This document shows, in pieces, positions 30,883 through 42,104 of a stretch of 64,000 bases of DNA. The translations under genes and the position numbers were made by a program. The DNA lies in assembly GCA_039583875.1 (NCBI GenBank), contig CM077163.1, positions 229,702,646 to 229,766,645 on the forward strand, written 5' to 3'. Every line of letters begins with the position of its first letter. Position 1 is the stretch's first letter. The notes under the pieces were generated by a model, which was not told the DNA's origin, searched no databases, and saw only the letters and a program-made list of their open reading frames with translations. The DNA is from Platanthera guangdongensis (taxonomy: Eukaryota > Streptophyta > Magnoliopsida > Asparagales > Orchidaceae).

Positions 30883-31857
30883 TCAATACTCGACCCACTT
30901 CCACCTGTGCCGCCTCTTCGTTCCCGCCCGAGGCGGCACGCGGGGATCGTGGTAATCGCGAACCGCCACCAGCTCCCGCTGAGCCAGGCCGACCTGCTCC
31001 ACGGCACTCTTAAGATGCCCCTCGGCTCGCGTTATATGCACGCCCGGCGAGGTGACGTCGTCGTCTTCCGCTTCACGCCGAGGGCCCTCCAAGGCCGCGA
31101 GCCGGGCATCGGTCTCGGCCTTGTCGTCTTCGATCCTCCTTATGGCCTCCTGCAGCAGCATTGTGTGTTTCTGGAATAGCCGCGTCACCTGCCTCTTCAT
31201 CCCCGCCGCATCGTTCGGGTCGCCCAGATAGTCAGATACACTGTCCACGTCAGGCGGAGGCGAGTACCCTTCGCTCATCTCGGTTTCAGGCGAGGCCCTA
31301 CGAAAGCCTGCGAGCAGGGAGGGGTCAGAATGAGCGAGCAAGGGGCAAAGTCAACGATAAAAACCAGCTCACCAGGGGTGGGCACATCGCCCGCACCGAC
31401 AGATGGGCGGGAAGAGCCCGGCCGATCCTGAAAGTTCCCTCCCTCGAGGGTCTCAAGAGATTTCCCCAGCCCATGGGAGACCGCCGGACGAGGAGTATCC
31501 GGAGGTGGGCGATCCGGACCTGGGGAATTCGCGATCTTCTCAGGCGATGGAGGCGGGGGACGATCCTCTCCCCGGTCCTCCACCTCCTCACAGGGAGTTA
31601 CCTGCAAAACAGGGAGTCAGACGAATGGCGATAATCAGCGGAAGGCCACGCACCCCGGGGACGACCTCAGCACCCGCCGCCGAGCTGGAGGCCGGGCAGT
31701 CGCCCGCCAGAGAGCGCTTAACGATCTTTCCCTTCGCCGGCCTGAAGAGGGGGCCGGAGGATCCGCGAACTAGCCATGGGGCGGCCTCGAGGGCCTCCTC
31801 CTGAGTCTGCAGGACCGCTGCCGCCAGGCGAGCTCGCACTTCTTCGCTGACCGGCAT
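30883..31857 (-). CDS. Antisense gene B of Tat element 1 (spliced, 285 aa)
   Basis: The proposed exons are 31857-31654, 31601-31373 and 31307-30883. Introns of 52 and 65 nt are GT-AG; the 52-nt intron is short for a plant and is the least certain part. The exons total 858 nt, exactly 286 codons with stop. The product starts MPVSEEVRARL. It has a Pro-rich middle and a C-terminal segment starting near VDSVSDYLGDPND with a predicted coiled coil (RLFQKHTMLLQEAIRRIEDD) and a basic end. The gene B protein of element 2 shares the start (MPLPKEIQERV) and the SLDSYLGPEVD-coiled-coil part. I recognise no known family. TATAAATA lies 70 nt upstream. The gene sits directly inside the 3' LTR, head to tail with gene A. 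Confidence 0.75.
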
Positions 31858-31926
31858 CGAGGAACAAAAGTCTGCTCAGAGAAAATAAGGGGATTTGGGG
31901 GGCCTCCTACAGGGGTCAGCGGTATG

Positions 31927-31934
31927 TATTTATA
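31927..31934 (-). promoter_or_regulatory. TATA box of antisense gene B (element 1)
   Basis: TATAAATA on the minus strand, 70 nt before the gene B ATG and about 120 bp inside the 3' LTR. Confidence 0.7.
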
Positions 31935-32034
31935 GCAGAACAGTGGCCCCCCACCAGAAGATTCCCTGCCAGCTCAGCACAGGAGCTCGCCGAACACGCG
32001 GGTTGGATGATTCTTTCCGAGCTTGATTCAAGCT

Positions 32035-32050
32035 CGAAAAGAGCGGGGAT
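32035..32050 (+). other. Polypurine tract, Tat element 1
   Basis: GAAAAGAGCGGGGAT lies directly before the 3' LTR and is repeated at the same place in element 2 (57424-57438). Confidence 0.8.
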
Positions 32051-32052
32051 TG

Positions 32053-32843
32053 TGTACAACCCTGTGTCCGGCGAGCGGGCCCAGCCAGGGAGGTTGAGCG
32101 GGCCTGGACCCGCGACCCGCACCCGAGCGGCGAGACAGGCTATGCGGCAGAAGGCCTGACCCGCTCCCGCCCACTTCAGGCGAGCGGGCCGGCAACCCGC
32201 GGCGAGCGAGCTGGCCCCAAGGATGGCGACCCGCCGGCTGATCCCCCCTGCATGCGACCTGACCGCCGACCCGCCCGGCAAAAGGCCGGCAGCTCGCCCA
32301 TATCGGCTCGCACTCGCCCAGTGATGGTAGGCGAGCCCCAGAGCCGGGTCGCGCCCGCCTCCCACGGATGGAATCGGAGGCGAGCTGACTCCCCATGGGT
32401 GCGAATAGCTACTCAGGGCAGCGGAGCCTCGCTGTTGGCAGACCAGGTAGGACTGCGCATAGCTATTCAGAACAGCGGAGGTTGGCTGTTGGCAGACCCA
32501 ACCAGGGGCTTTTTGGTATTTCCAGGTCAGTTCTTTTGGTTATTGGCAGTTCAGATTCTGAAAATCTATAAATAAGACCCAAGGGGTACCTCAGAGGACA
32601 CGCTTTCAGTGCCTCCTTACTCTCATTCTCAAGTGTTCTCTGAGAGTACCTTAGCTCGGCTCTTGGCTAAGGAGGGGAAGCGCTCAGAGATCTTCCGGGT
32701 TTGTGGTGGGACCTCCCTGCCGAGCCCTTGGGTCTGTCTTTCCTTGCCTCTCTCGTTGTTTTTCTTGCAGGTGCGAAGTAGGCGCGAGACCACCCCTTCC
32801 CCAAGGGTCGAACTCCACAAGAGGCCGGATTCCGGTTTCAACA
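32053..32843 (+). repeat. 3' LTR of Tat element 1
   Basis: This 791-bp LTR has the same length as the 5' LTR, and I found no base difference. TATAAATA is at 32567-32574. CAGAT follows directly. Confidence 0.96.
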
Positions 32844-33467
32844 CAGATAACGCCTTTTGAGGCTCTATACAGAAGGAGGTGTCGTACGCCGTTGACTTGG
32901 GTATAAACGAGAGAAAAGAAGTTGTACAAGCAAATGGATGCTGAAGACGCTACTTCAACGATACGGTCGATTCGAGAACGACTTCTGATTGTTCAAGATA
33001 AGCAGACCAAGTATTACAATGGCAAGCATCAGAACATGGAGTTTGCGATGGGAGATTGGGTATACCTCAAGATAAAGTCGTTCAAAGACGTATCAAGGAT
33101 TCAACGCTTAAAGAAGCTTAATTCGAGGTATGTTGGACATTTTGAGATCTTGGAGCGGGTTGGTAAAGCTGCCTATCGTTTGGCTCTTTCGGTGGAGTTG
33201 AGCGGTTTGCACGATGTATTTCACATCTCAGTGCTGCGGAAGGCCATTCAAGAGATTACTCAAGTGATTGCTGCAAATCAAGTGCTAGTCGACATTAGGT
33301 TGACGACGAAGGTCAAGCTCATTCGTATCGAGGACATAGAGGTCAAGCAGCTGCAGAATAAATCCATTAGAATGGTCAAGGTCCTTTGGGACAACTGTGG
33401 TAGAGAGGATCTGTCTTGGGAGCGCAAGCAAACTATGATGGAGGAGTTCCCTGAGCTATTTCTATAA
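32844..33467 (+). pseudogene. Tekay/Del-type Gypsy integrase C-terminus, part 2
   Basis: This continues the frame broken at 20682. Across the junction the typical integrase segment reads ...YQSNIQ then TPFEALYRRRCRTPL. After a stop near 32909 the frame continues with GDWVYLKIKSF, then DVFHISVLRK and a C-terminal chromodomain-like region (IRMVKVLWDNCGREDLSWE) ending at 33465-33467. It supports assignment of the host element to the chromovirus branch. Confidence 0.88.
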
Positions 33468-33549
33468 GATAATCAGATGCGTTGTTTACTTTTTATATTT
33501 TCCCATAACATCAAATTTTGGGACGAAATTTTTCTAAGTGGGGTAAAAT

Positions 33550-35630
33550 TATAATGCCCCAAATTTCATAAGGCGGGAGATGCTTCACTGAAGGTTATCG
33601 TTCAGTGGTAGCTAGTTACCGCGCGACAGTATCTCCAGGGTTTGTGTTGAGAGCGTTGAGTTCTCGAGAAAGTGCAGGGTTCTCGAGAAAGATGTTACCG
33701 CGCGACGGAAAGTTGTTACCGCGCGGCGGTAGCAGGGGAATTAATCTGACAGATCTCTCGGGAAGCTATCGACCGGCGATAGTGTTACTGCTAGCGATAG
33801 CTCGGTCAATTTAATTAATATAGTTCTCGAGTTTATACCACGCGGCAGTAGCAGTTAACGATAGCGGCCAGTGTTATGTCGTAACCGACGTTGTCTAAAG
33901 CGCGATGTTATCATCCTACCGCGTGGTGGTAGCGAATCCGAAACGTGGTCACGTGTCAGAGTGTGATTGGAGGGTTTGGGCGATTTCGCTCGAAATGAAG
34001 CGTTGAATTAAGGTACCGCGCAACGGTAGCTAGTTACCGCGTGACAACAGCTTTATATATAAGCCTGGTTTGGTCGTTTTCACTCCATTTCTTTTGGAGT
34101 TTCTGGATTTTAATGGAGGAGCTGCAATGCCACAAGGGAGATCTCACTGTCGTTGAAGTTCCGATTCGCAAGCCGAGTCCGGATCTATGGAGGCAAGATC
34201 GTTGCGGTCGTATTCGTCCGTCTAAATCTTTGGCATGACACCAAAGAGAGTGCAAAGGGTAACGATTCTCTACTTGAACATGTGAAGCCTTCTTCCTTTT
34301 GCATAGGGAACCCTCTGCCGCGAGTGTGCGATGAGCGTGAGATTTTCCTTCGGGTAGATATGGTATATCCTTGTAGTTTTGTATTTAGAGTTTGGAATCG
34401 AAGTACGAACATAGGAATGATGAGTGAAACCCATCCGGACAGGTTGGTCTGGATTGGTGATGTTTTTCATTATGCTTGTATTAACCAGATAAGACTCCAC
34501 GATGTTAGTTTTTCGGGTTTCTACACGATAGATTGCAACAGGGAACCTTGGGGTCTAACTCCAAGGAGCACCCGAAAAATGGGGCTGAATCGCATTTCGG
34601 CCAGATACCGCACGACGGTAGTGCTTCCGCAGGCGGTAGCTCACTGAGAGCTTTGTTTGTGGCCTGTGTCGTGGAGACTTGGGGCCTGTGATGTGGGGCT
34701 GAGAGCTCTGGGAGCCCAGCCAGGTGGCCTGCGAGCCACCCATGTATCGTAACGGGGTTATGTAAAGTTGGAGAAATAGGAATGGGGAGGCCGACCCGCG
34801 TCGTGGTTGTTTGCCCGACGATGTGAGCAACGAGAAAGGGCCGAACCTACCCAATAGCTATGTGGAGCGTCCGTGGGTAGTGAAGTCTATCGCTAACATA
34901 GTTACAGGTCTTAGGACTTGGGCAGGCCGTAAAGACTACCAAAATGCTCATGTTGTTGCCGTCTGAAGAACGGTGTTGCGTCCCCGGTTTTTGTCCGGAC
35001 ACCGAGAATGTTCCCTGAGAGCACAGGGTGTGTGGCCGTTCATGCCAACGCATGTGGTGAAGTGTGCTTAAATTGCACTTTCATTATTATGTTTGATTTT
35101 GCTAATACTTTGCAGGGAAGGAGCTTCGCCGCCCCGAGCAAGGGGTGATGTCGTTATAATTTGGTCAGCTTTAGCTGACCATTGCCTTGTTTTACCACTG
35201 TTCGGTGGATTGTTCTTACAGGAACAGGTGAGCCATGTGACAAGTAGCGGGCTAAGACCCTTGATGCTGTGCTGGCCCTTGAAGGCCAAAGCAAATCGTT
35301 TACTTTTACCATTTTCATGTATGACCAGCCTGTGTGCCGAAGTATGTAAAACACTTATGGTTTAAGAAAACATTGTAAGGCCATAAAGCCAAGACTCATT
35401 GTGTATTTGTTCATTCATTCCTGATTTGGGCTATAGTGAACATTCATGTTTTGTGATGAGTTCTTCTAACTTTTTTAAAAACTTCCGCTAGAATGCTCTG
35501 TGTTAGGATTCAAAATTTTATCTTAGTAATTTGGTATTAATATGTAACTCTGCTGACTGTCTGTGGTATATGGTGTGGGGCCCCGATCGGACCTTCTGTT
35601 ATATCTCATGCGACGAATAGGGGTGTTATA
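33550..35630 (+). repeat. Probable 3' LTR of the Tekay/Del element
   Basis: Directly after the pol stop comes a GGGACGAAATTTTT...AAGTGGGG polypurine-like stretch and then TATAATGCCCC. It ends at GGGTGTTATA (35630). Both ends look like a TG...CA LTR in which G to A or C to T changes hit the termini. TATATATAAG occurs near 34053. Eight copies of an imperfect palindrome near TACCGCGCGACGGTAGC are scattered over 33617-34620. The right end is tentative. Confidence 0.6.
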
Positions 35631-36770
35631 CGGAGGAACGATCTAAGTCCCACGTCCTCGCCGAAAAACATCGGAGCTCACTCTCTCCTCTAAAGTTGTT
35701 TGTCTTCAAATGAGGGCCTGTGAATCTTTTTATTATTTTCTGGAGGGAAATTCTGATAATTGTGTCAGGGTGGATTTTGTGTTGTCGGATGACGTCGTTT
35801 CGTTATGGTCACCTGGATCGCCAATTTTCATGAAATGACGGAAGAGCCCCCAGGCTGCCCGGGCAGGTTGCCCGAGGCGGCCACCGGCCCAAGCTTGCAC
35901 GCTGCGTGCGTGCACAAGGCGCGCGTTGGTGCATTGCACACGCGAGGCGCATACTTGCGCGATGTGCGCATTTGCGCACATGACGTGTGCTTGGGGGGAG
36001 ATTTTAGGCCCCTTCGAGCGAGCGCGGTCCTGAATCGCGGCTCGCTTGATCAGGTTGGCTTTCTTATGTGTTTTGGTTGAAATTCTACCAACCTGGCTTA
36101 AAAGATTCAGGGGGAACCCCATCAATTTTAATTAGTGCTCAATTATGTATGTCGTAAAAACTTATTATTGTTGCAGTCTAACTCGACCTCCAGGTCGAAC
36201 CGGAATAACCTGCACCGCCTTAGCTCTCGGAACGGTCGAGCGCACACACAGTCAATGAAAATAGAAAGTTACAAAGTAATTTTTTTGACGTGGAAAACCC
36301 CAGAAAGAGATGAAAAATCACGTGGCCGGATCAGTGCCAACCAAACCTCCACTAGATCTGAGTGCTATTATAAGGCTTTTTCAAGAACTCGAGGGCGACA
36401 TGCCGCCTCTAGTTACAATTATTAGGGAGAGAGAGAGAGAACCTAGAGGGTGAAGGCCACCGCTCACAGGGCTAATTATTTCCTCGTGTGCTGCAGGGAG
36501 CGATGCGCTCGTTGTATTCTGGAGTCTTTTAATAATTATTGGAGGCGGAAGCAGCTTCCTGTACTCGTTTCTGATGTCTGGTGCTTGAAGCCCGGAAGCG
36601 TGCTCGGTGCGCCTTATCCTCTGCTTCCTATCTCGGATTGTCTTTCGGAGAAGCGTGGTTCGGTTGTCTTATCGGTAGATGGAGTGCTAGCTCTGGAGCA
36701 CGTAGGGCGCTTGTTGGCAAAGAGTGTGCTGGGTGCTTGCTGTGGGAGAGCGCACAGAGCGGTTGCAGGT

Positions 36771-36814
<44 letters not shown>

Positions 36815-36845
36815 AAACTTATAGAAGGAGAGCGCACAGGGCGCT
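35631..36845. other. Gene-free stretch
   Basis: No gene was recognised. About 35880-35990 is a GC-rich run of alternating purine-pyrimidine (TGCGCACA and related). About 36770-36811 is an (AG)n microsatellite, with a shorter one at 36424-36440. GAGAGCGCACAG occurs on both sides of the (AG)n run. Confidence 0.5.
36772..36811. repeat. (AG)n microsatellite
   Basis: About 20 AG units without interruption. Confidence 0.95.
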
Positions 36846-38515
36846 TGTAACATCCCGACTTTTATTGGGCCACCAAAGCACTAGTAGGCCAATAAAAGTG
36901 ACCTGAATCCTACTCATGACTTGGTAGAAGGTAACCTTAAGCGGGAAATGGAGCTAGAGAGCTCTGATTTGAGTTCTGTCAATTCATGTAGCATCGTATA
37001 GCTAGTACGAATGCATCAGAACTCGTTCCGTTGGACCCCGAGGTCATATAGTGGATATGACCATCCCTTGTAAAATGTCGCGAAGACAAGATTTTGAATA
37101 TCGGTATAGAGAACTCTGATTCGAGTTCTGTCAGCTCATATGACCTTGTATAGACAATACGAGCACGTCAGAACTCATTGCGTCACAATCCGAGATCTAA
37201 CGATAAATATGTACATTTTGATTGATTTAGTGCATCGCGATGCACAACTTTTGGACTTTTACAAAATGAACTCTGATTCAACCCTAGTTAGAGGCTCTAG
37301 ACTCGTATAGTCAATACGAAGTCAACAAAAGTCATCCCGGACAATTTCGATGACGAATAGTCAACTATAGGTCAAATCGAGCATATTCGTGCATCGAAAA
37401 GCATGCGCACACAAATTATAACGTGACATCGTAACTTTGACTATACCCCAATGTCTTGGACCCACATTGACTTTGACCAGCATGGGGGACCCACCCTAGG
37501 GTTAACTTTGGTCAAACCCCCTTAAAAATCCAAAATTTTGGAATTTTTCAAAAGAGACACACGCATCCTCCTCATTAATGGTCTAGGGCCCTTCTCCCCT
37601 TCACCCTTGGGCCACCAACCAGCAATAAGGAAGGCCATGGGCGAAGATGGGCCAAACCCTCCTTACCCCTACCTCTTCCCTCCCCTTAGGAACCAAGGCC
37701 TAAGCCCACCTAAGGCAAACCCATAGAGGCGGCCCCACCTGCCCTTCGCCAACCAGGAGGAGCCCTGTGTCCACCCAAGTGGAGGAGAAGAACTCCTCTC
37801 TCTCCCTCTCGGGTTAGTCCCACACCGGGAATGATGGTGAGACTGCCCCGCCTCCCCCCTCAGGCTATAAAAGCCCCTGCACCCCCTCCTTTCTCCTCAC
37901 CAAGCCGAACTAGCCTAAGGGAGCCCTCACCGGAACCCTAGCTCATCGAAAAACATCAACCCGAGCCAAGCTCCTCCGCCACCTTGCATGGCCAACCAAG
38001 CTGGCTCCTCCCAAGCCCCTCCTATATAGGTAGAAGCTTTCTCCTCCTCCTTCCCCATCTTCTGGATGACCTGCATGGGCCCCCCCGGCGACCGGAGCGT
38101 CGTCGGTACCACCCGAGCCATGCTCCAGGGCAGGTGGTGGACGCAGGAAGTCTAGCCCCTCCTAGCTCTAGTGATGGCACTGGAGAAAGGCTAAACCACC
38201 GAGAATGACTTTCCCTGGCGGGGGAAAGCCGGGGTGCCGCCGGAAAACGCCGCTCCGGCGGCACATGAGAAAACGAGGTTTTGCTCTGTTTTATCTCCGG
38301 CGGCGGCCGGCGGCGGTTGGTCGCCGGACCACCACCGGAGAAGAGTCCTGCCCCCGGCTCACCGGCCGGGGGTGGTTTCGAGGCTGGGCTCAACGCCAGA
38401 GAGGCAGGGTGGTGCGGTGGCATTGGGAGCAGAACCACCGCCACCCTGCTCTCGGGTTGGCTAAATCAGGCGGTGGCCGGCGGCGGCAGGCCGCCGGGCC
38501 ACCACCCAGAGACTC
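36846..38515 (+). repeat. Gypsy-type LTR fragment
   Basis: It starts TGTAACATCCCGAC, a common Tekay/Del LTR start, and has TATAAAAG at 37866-37873 followed by a CT-rich leader. Two related GC-rich blocks (about 38296-38340 and 38466-38513), each with GGCCGGCGGCGG, occur near its right end. At about 38515 it is joined to an integrase fragment, which is not a normal LTR junction. Confidence 0.6.
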
Positions 38516-38519
38516 CTGG

Positions 38520-39356
38520 TTTATGTCTCGCTTTTGGAAGAGTTTACAGGAAGGAGTGTGTACCAATCTTCGGTATTCCACCGCTTATCATCTGCAGACT
38601 AATGGTCAAACAGAAAGAGTAAATCAGATCGTTGAGGATATGATCAGATATTATATTTTGGACCGCGGAGGAGCGTGGGATGAGCATTTGAGACTGATGG
38701 AATTCACTTATAATAACAATTTTCAGGAAAGTCTGCAGATGGCTTCGTTTGAGGCTTTGTATGAGAGGCGTTGTGGAACTCATTAGTTTTGGGCCGAGGT
38801 TGGTGAAAGACCATTTTTGGGTCCTAAAGTGTTAGAGGAAATGGATGTTTCTGTGAAGCTTATTCAAGAGAAGCTTCAGATAGCTCAAGAGCGATATGAG
38901 AAGAATGCCAATCGGTGTAGGACCGATTTGGAGTTTGCTATAGGGGATATGTTGTTTCTTAAAGTTTTCCCGATGACTGGAGTTAAAAGGTTTGGTGAGA
39001 ACCACAATTTGGACCTGAGGTACGCGAGACCTTTTAGAATTGTTGAACGGATTGGTGTGTTAGCTTATATGCTGGATTTGCCCGCAAGTTTTCCTGCTGT
39101 GCATGCTGTTTTTCACGTAAGCCAATTGCGGAAGTGTGTCCTAAGCGACATACAAGTTCTTGATTCTGTGCCCCGGTTGAAGCCTAACCTTTCATACGTG
39201 GAAATGCCTATTCGTGTTTTGGATACTCAAGATCGGGTATTGCGAAGGAAGACAATATCGATGATTAAAGTTATGTGGCGGAACCAAGACGTGGAAAGCG
39301 TGACTTGTGAGTTGGATTCAGCTATGAGGGAGGCTTATCCTCATATGTTCTCATGA
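38520..39356 (+). pseudogene. Tekay/Del-type integrase fragment (C-terminal half)
   Basis: The frame begins inside the integrase core (FMSRFWKSLQEG, then STAYHLQTNGQTERVNQ) and runs through FEALYERRC to a TAG near 38784. It continues with GDMLFLKVFPM and HAVFHVSQLRK and ends in a chromodomain-like region that stops near 39356. Gag, protease, RT and the N-terminal integrase are missing. It is followed by a polypurine stretch and an LTR (39467-42104), so this is the true 3' end of an element. Confidence 0.85.
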
Positions 39357-39466
39357 TATTTTGGTAAGTGTGATCTTTGTTAGCCTATGATTGTTTTTAT
39401 TCTGATTGAGATTTGATCTTATTTATGTTAAGTTTCAGGACGAAACTTCTTTCTAGGAGGGGTGGC

Positions 39467-42104
39467 TGTAACGCCCCTGATTTTTAGGTATTTATTTTTA
39501 TTCCTGTAATGGCGTAATTTTGACGTCAGGGCATTACGTTAACACATGTTTGAGCTTGTGCCGTGGTCAGAGTGTGATTTTGCTCTTTGAGTTTTCAGTA
39601 TGGCTGAGTTTAGCCTATTTGCAAGATTCCCTTGCGAGCCGGGTCTGTTTTGGTGACTCGGTGGAGCATTTTTTGGGAATGTTTGTGTATTGACTTCGAG
39701 AGGTGTTTGTCCGAGTTTTGTTTGTCGAATTTGAGTTTTGACTTCGCCGTTGGATTCGTAGCGTCGATATTTAGCTACGGTGCGAATTTCGTTAAATTGC
39801 GAGTAATTATGGATTTCAGATCGTTTTAAGATTTAATGTAATGTGATATTGATTTGTAAATAAATCAATTAATATTATATATACACACACACACACACAC
39901 ACAATAAACGAAACCTAAGGTCACTATTCATCATCTCCCCCAACCCGACGACGGTTTTCGTTTCGCGAAAGAAGGAGACGTGCGGCGGACAGAGCTTTCG
40001 GCCGGCGTTTTCGGGTGTTTGGGTGGTTGGTTTCGTCGATTGATAGGAAATTTGGAAAGCTCGCGGCGAGCGCTTCACGATCGTGATAAGATGTTCTCGT
40101 TTCCCCGATTTTTGTACATCAGGGTTTGAGATTTTGACCTCCTTTCTTCTCCAAAAGTTTCAGGAAACATTGCTTAGGGCTTTATATGGCCGATCCTTGA
40201 AGCAGCGCGAGCGGGCGGCGTTTCTCCAATGTTTTGAGGCAAGTGGGTCTCTCTCCCTTTCTTGTTCGTTTTTTTACTTGACCTCTCTTCTCGTTTCTTC
40301 CTCCTTTAGAGATAATAAGTAGTATAAGAAGCATGAAAATGTCCCTCTAGGTTAGATCTAGATTTTTGTCCAAACCATAAAAATCAGGAAAAATTTGGGA
40401 CAAGTAAAATTCGGCGTGGATTTAGGTAAGAATGTTCGCCGAGAAATGATATGCAGCCTAAGTAGAATTCGGCGGGTATCGGGTAGGAATTCTGCGAGTA
40501 TCGCCGAATTTAGGTTAAGTCATTTTCGGCGAGTATCACCAGTTCATTTGGCGAGTATCGCAGAATTGGTTAAGTCATATTTGGCGAGAATCACAGATTA
40601 GTCAAATGCAGTTCGGCGAACGTCGAGTGCCGTTCGTCGAGTATCGCCGGATTTCAGAAGGTATTTCCGCCGAGTATTGTGAGATTCGCCAAGTATCGCT
40701 CATGATTCACTGAGTATGCAAGTGATTCGCATTTGCTGGGACTTAGAATTTTTCCGCCGTTTTGTCCAATTCGACGGGTTTAGTCCTTATGATGGTTTTA
40801 GGCCTAGTTTTAGTTTCTTAGGGTTTAAACTTGGGTTTTGGGTAGGAACTGATGTTTCTTCGGCTATGAAGGTTGGCTGTGGATAAATGACCACCAACTG
40901 GACGTCGGTTTGTGGATTGTTGCACTTGGTGGATGTTTGGTCTCTGTTTTTGAGGACTGTTGGTTGGGTTTGGACAATTGGTCACCACCACAGGGCCTCT
41001 GTTTTTTTGAGACATTTGGGCTTGGCAGCCTGGTTTGGGACAATTGGTTACCGACTCCGCCCGATTATTTTTACCAAGTGTCAATGGTTCACGTTTTATT
41101 CAAGCTGTTTTATGCTTAGTTTGCTTCTAGATCAATCTATGCTTTTATGCTAATCTTTGCAGGTATTGTCGAAGCATGACTTCGTTCCACACTTGGTGCA
41201 TTTGTTTTATTGACTCATTTACTTCAGATTTTTACTATACTTATAATTATTTGGCTATCCAGCTGCGGTTTTCAGCATTTTGTACTCCGATTTGATAAAT
41301 CCATTTCTTACTTTGCGCTTATTACTTGATTATTTTCTTTTGCCACTTGTATTTTTCTTGCTGAGGTGTTCTTCCTTTGAATGCCTCAGGTTTAGGTCTG
41401 TAGCCGGTTGAGCGGCTAAGTTTGGGAGCTTGCTAGTGGAATGCTTGTTGCAGAAGTTTTTCTCAGCCTTGTAAGATATTTTCTTGGGCCGTTTACTTTA
41501 GTACAGACATACATGCTCACCAGTGAGTTCATGTCAGGTTGTTGGCGCCCACTGATAGTTTTATTTTGAAATGCTAATTATTTTGCTAAGCTGCTGAGTT
41601 GCCTATTTTCTGTGGCTGTTTGTACTTGCTTTATGGGAAGGTTTAATGCTAGGATGCATGTAAGATATATTTAACTTATGAAACCTTATTATTAGTATAT
41701 CGTACGTGTCATCTCTTTCAAAACTAAAGTATTACTTTCTGGTTAGCGTAAAGACTTTTCCTATACTTATTATAAATCTAGAGTCTTGCATAACATGAGT
41801 TGTCCTTTGGGAGCGATTATACTCATGTAGGATGTTGAAATCAACTTAATCAAAGTATTTTTCCGCAGCGTATAACTATATTTTTTTACTTGTGGAGTAG
41901 TTGATTCCACTAAGCCGAGTGATACGACTATCTGCTTAACTTAAAACTGGATTTCTTAAATAGCACATAAATCTTTTAAAAAGGTATTTAGCCGTGGTCT
42001 CGCCTGAACGTCTGCAGTTATGCCCCGCCGACGTGGCATTGTGACGCGCGTTCTCTCCTTACTCTGATATATTCTTTAATGCGGAGAAAATGCGGGTTAT
42101 GACA
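39467..42104 (+). repeat. Tekay/Del-type LTR, 2.6 kb
   Basis: It starts TGTAACGCCCCTGA after GGAGGGGTGGC and ends GCGGGTTATGACA just before a primer-binding-site-like GTTGGTAACAGAGG. It contains a (CA)n run (about 39883-39902). Weak GGCGAGTATCGC-like repeats occur over about 40440-40720. Pol lies on its left and a gag leader on its right, so the same LTR is 3' to one unit and 5' to the next. Confidence 0.7.

Larger units (their letters stand above)
20683..32843 (+). mobile_element. Tat-lineage Gypsy element 1, complete and very young
   Basis: The 12,161-bp element is bounded by two 791-bp LTRs (20683-21473 and 32053-32843) and a perfect 5-bp target duplication CAGAT (20678-20682 and 32844-32848). 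I found no difference between the LTRs on reading. Contents in order: primer-binding site, intact gag-pol (21529-26985), hairpin array (about 27070-27830), 26-bp repeats (28056-28180), antisense gene A (30296-28385), antisense gene B (31857-30883), polypurine tract and 3' LTR. Two RNase H domains and antisense 3' genes place it in the Tat lineage, near Retand-like elements. It split the integrase of an older Tekay/Del element. Confidence 0.96.
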
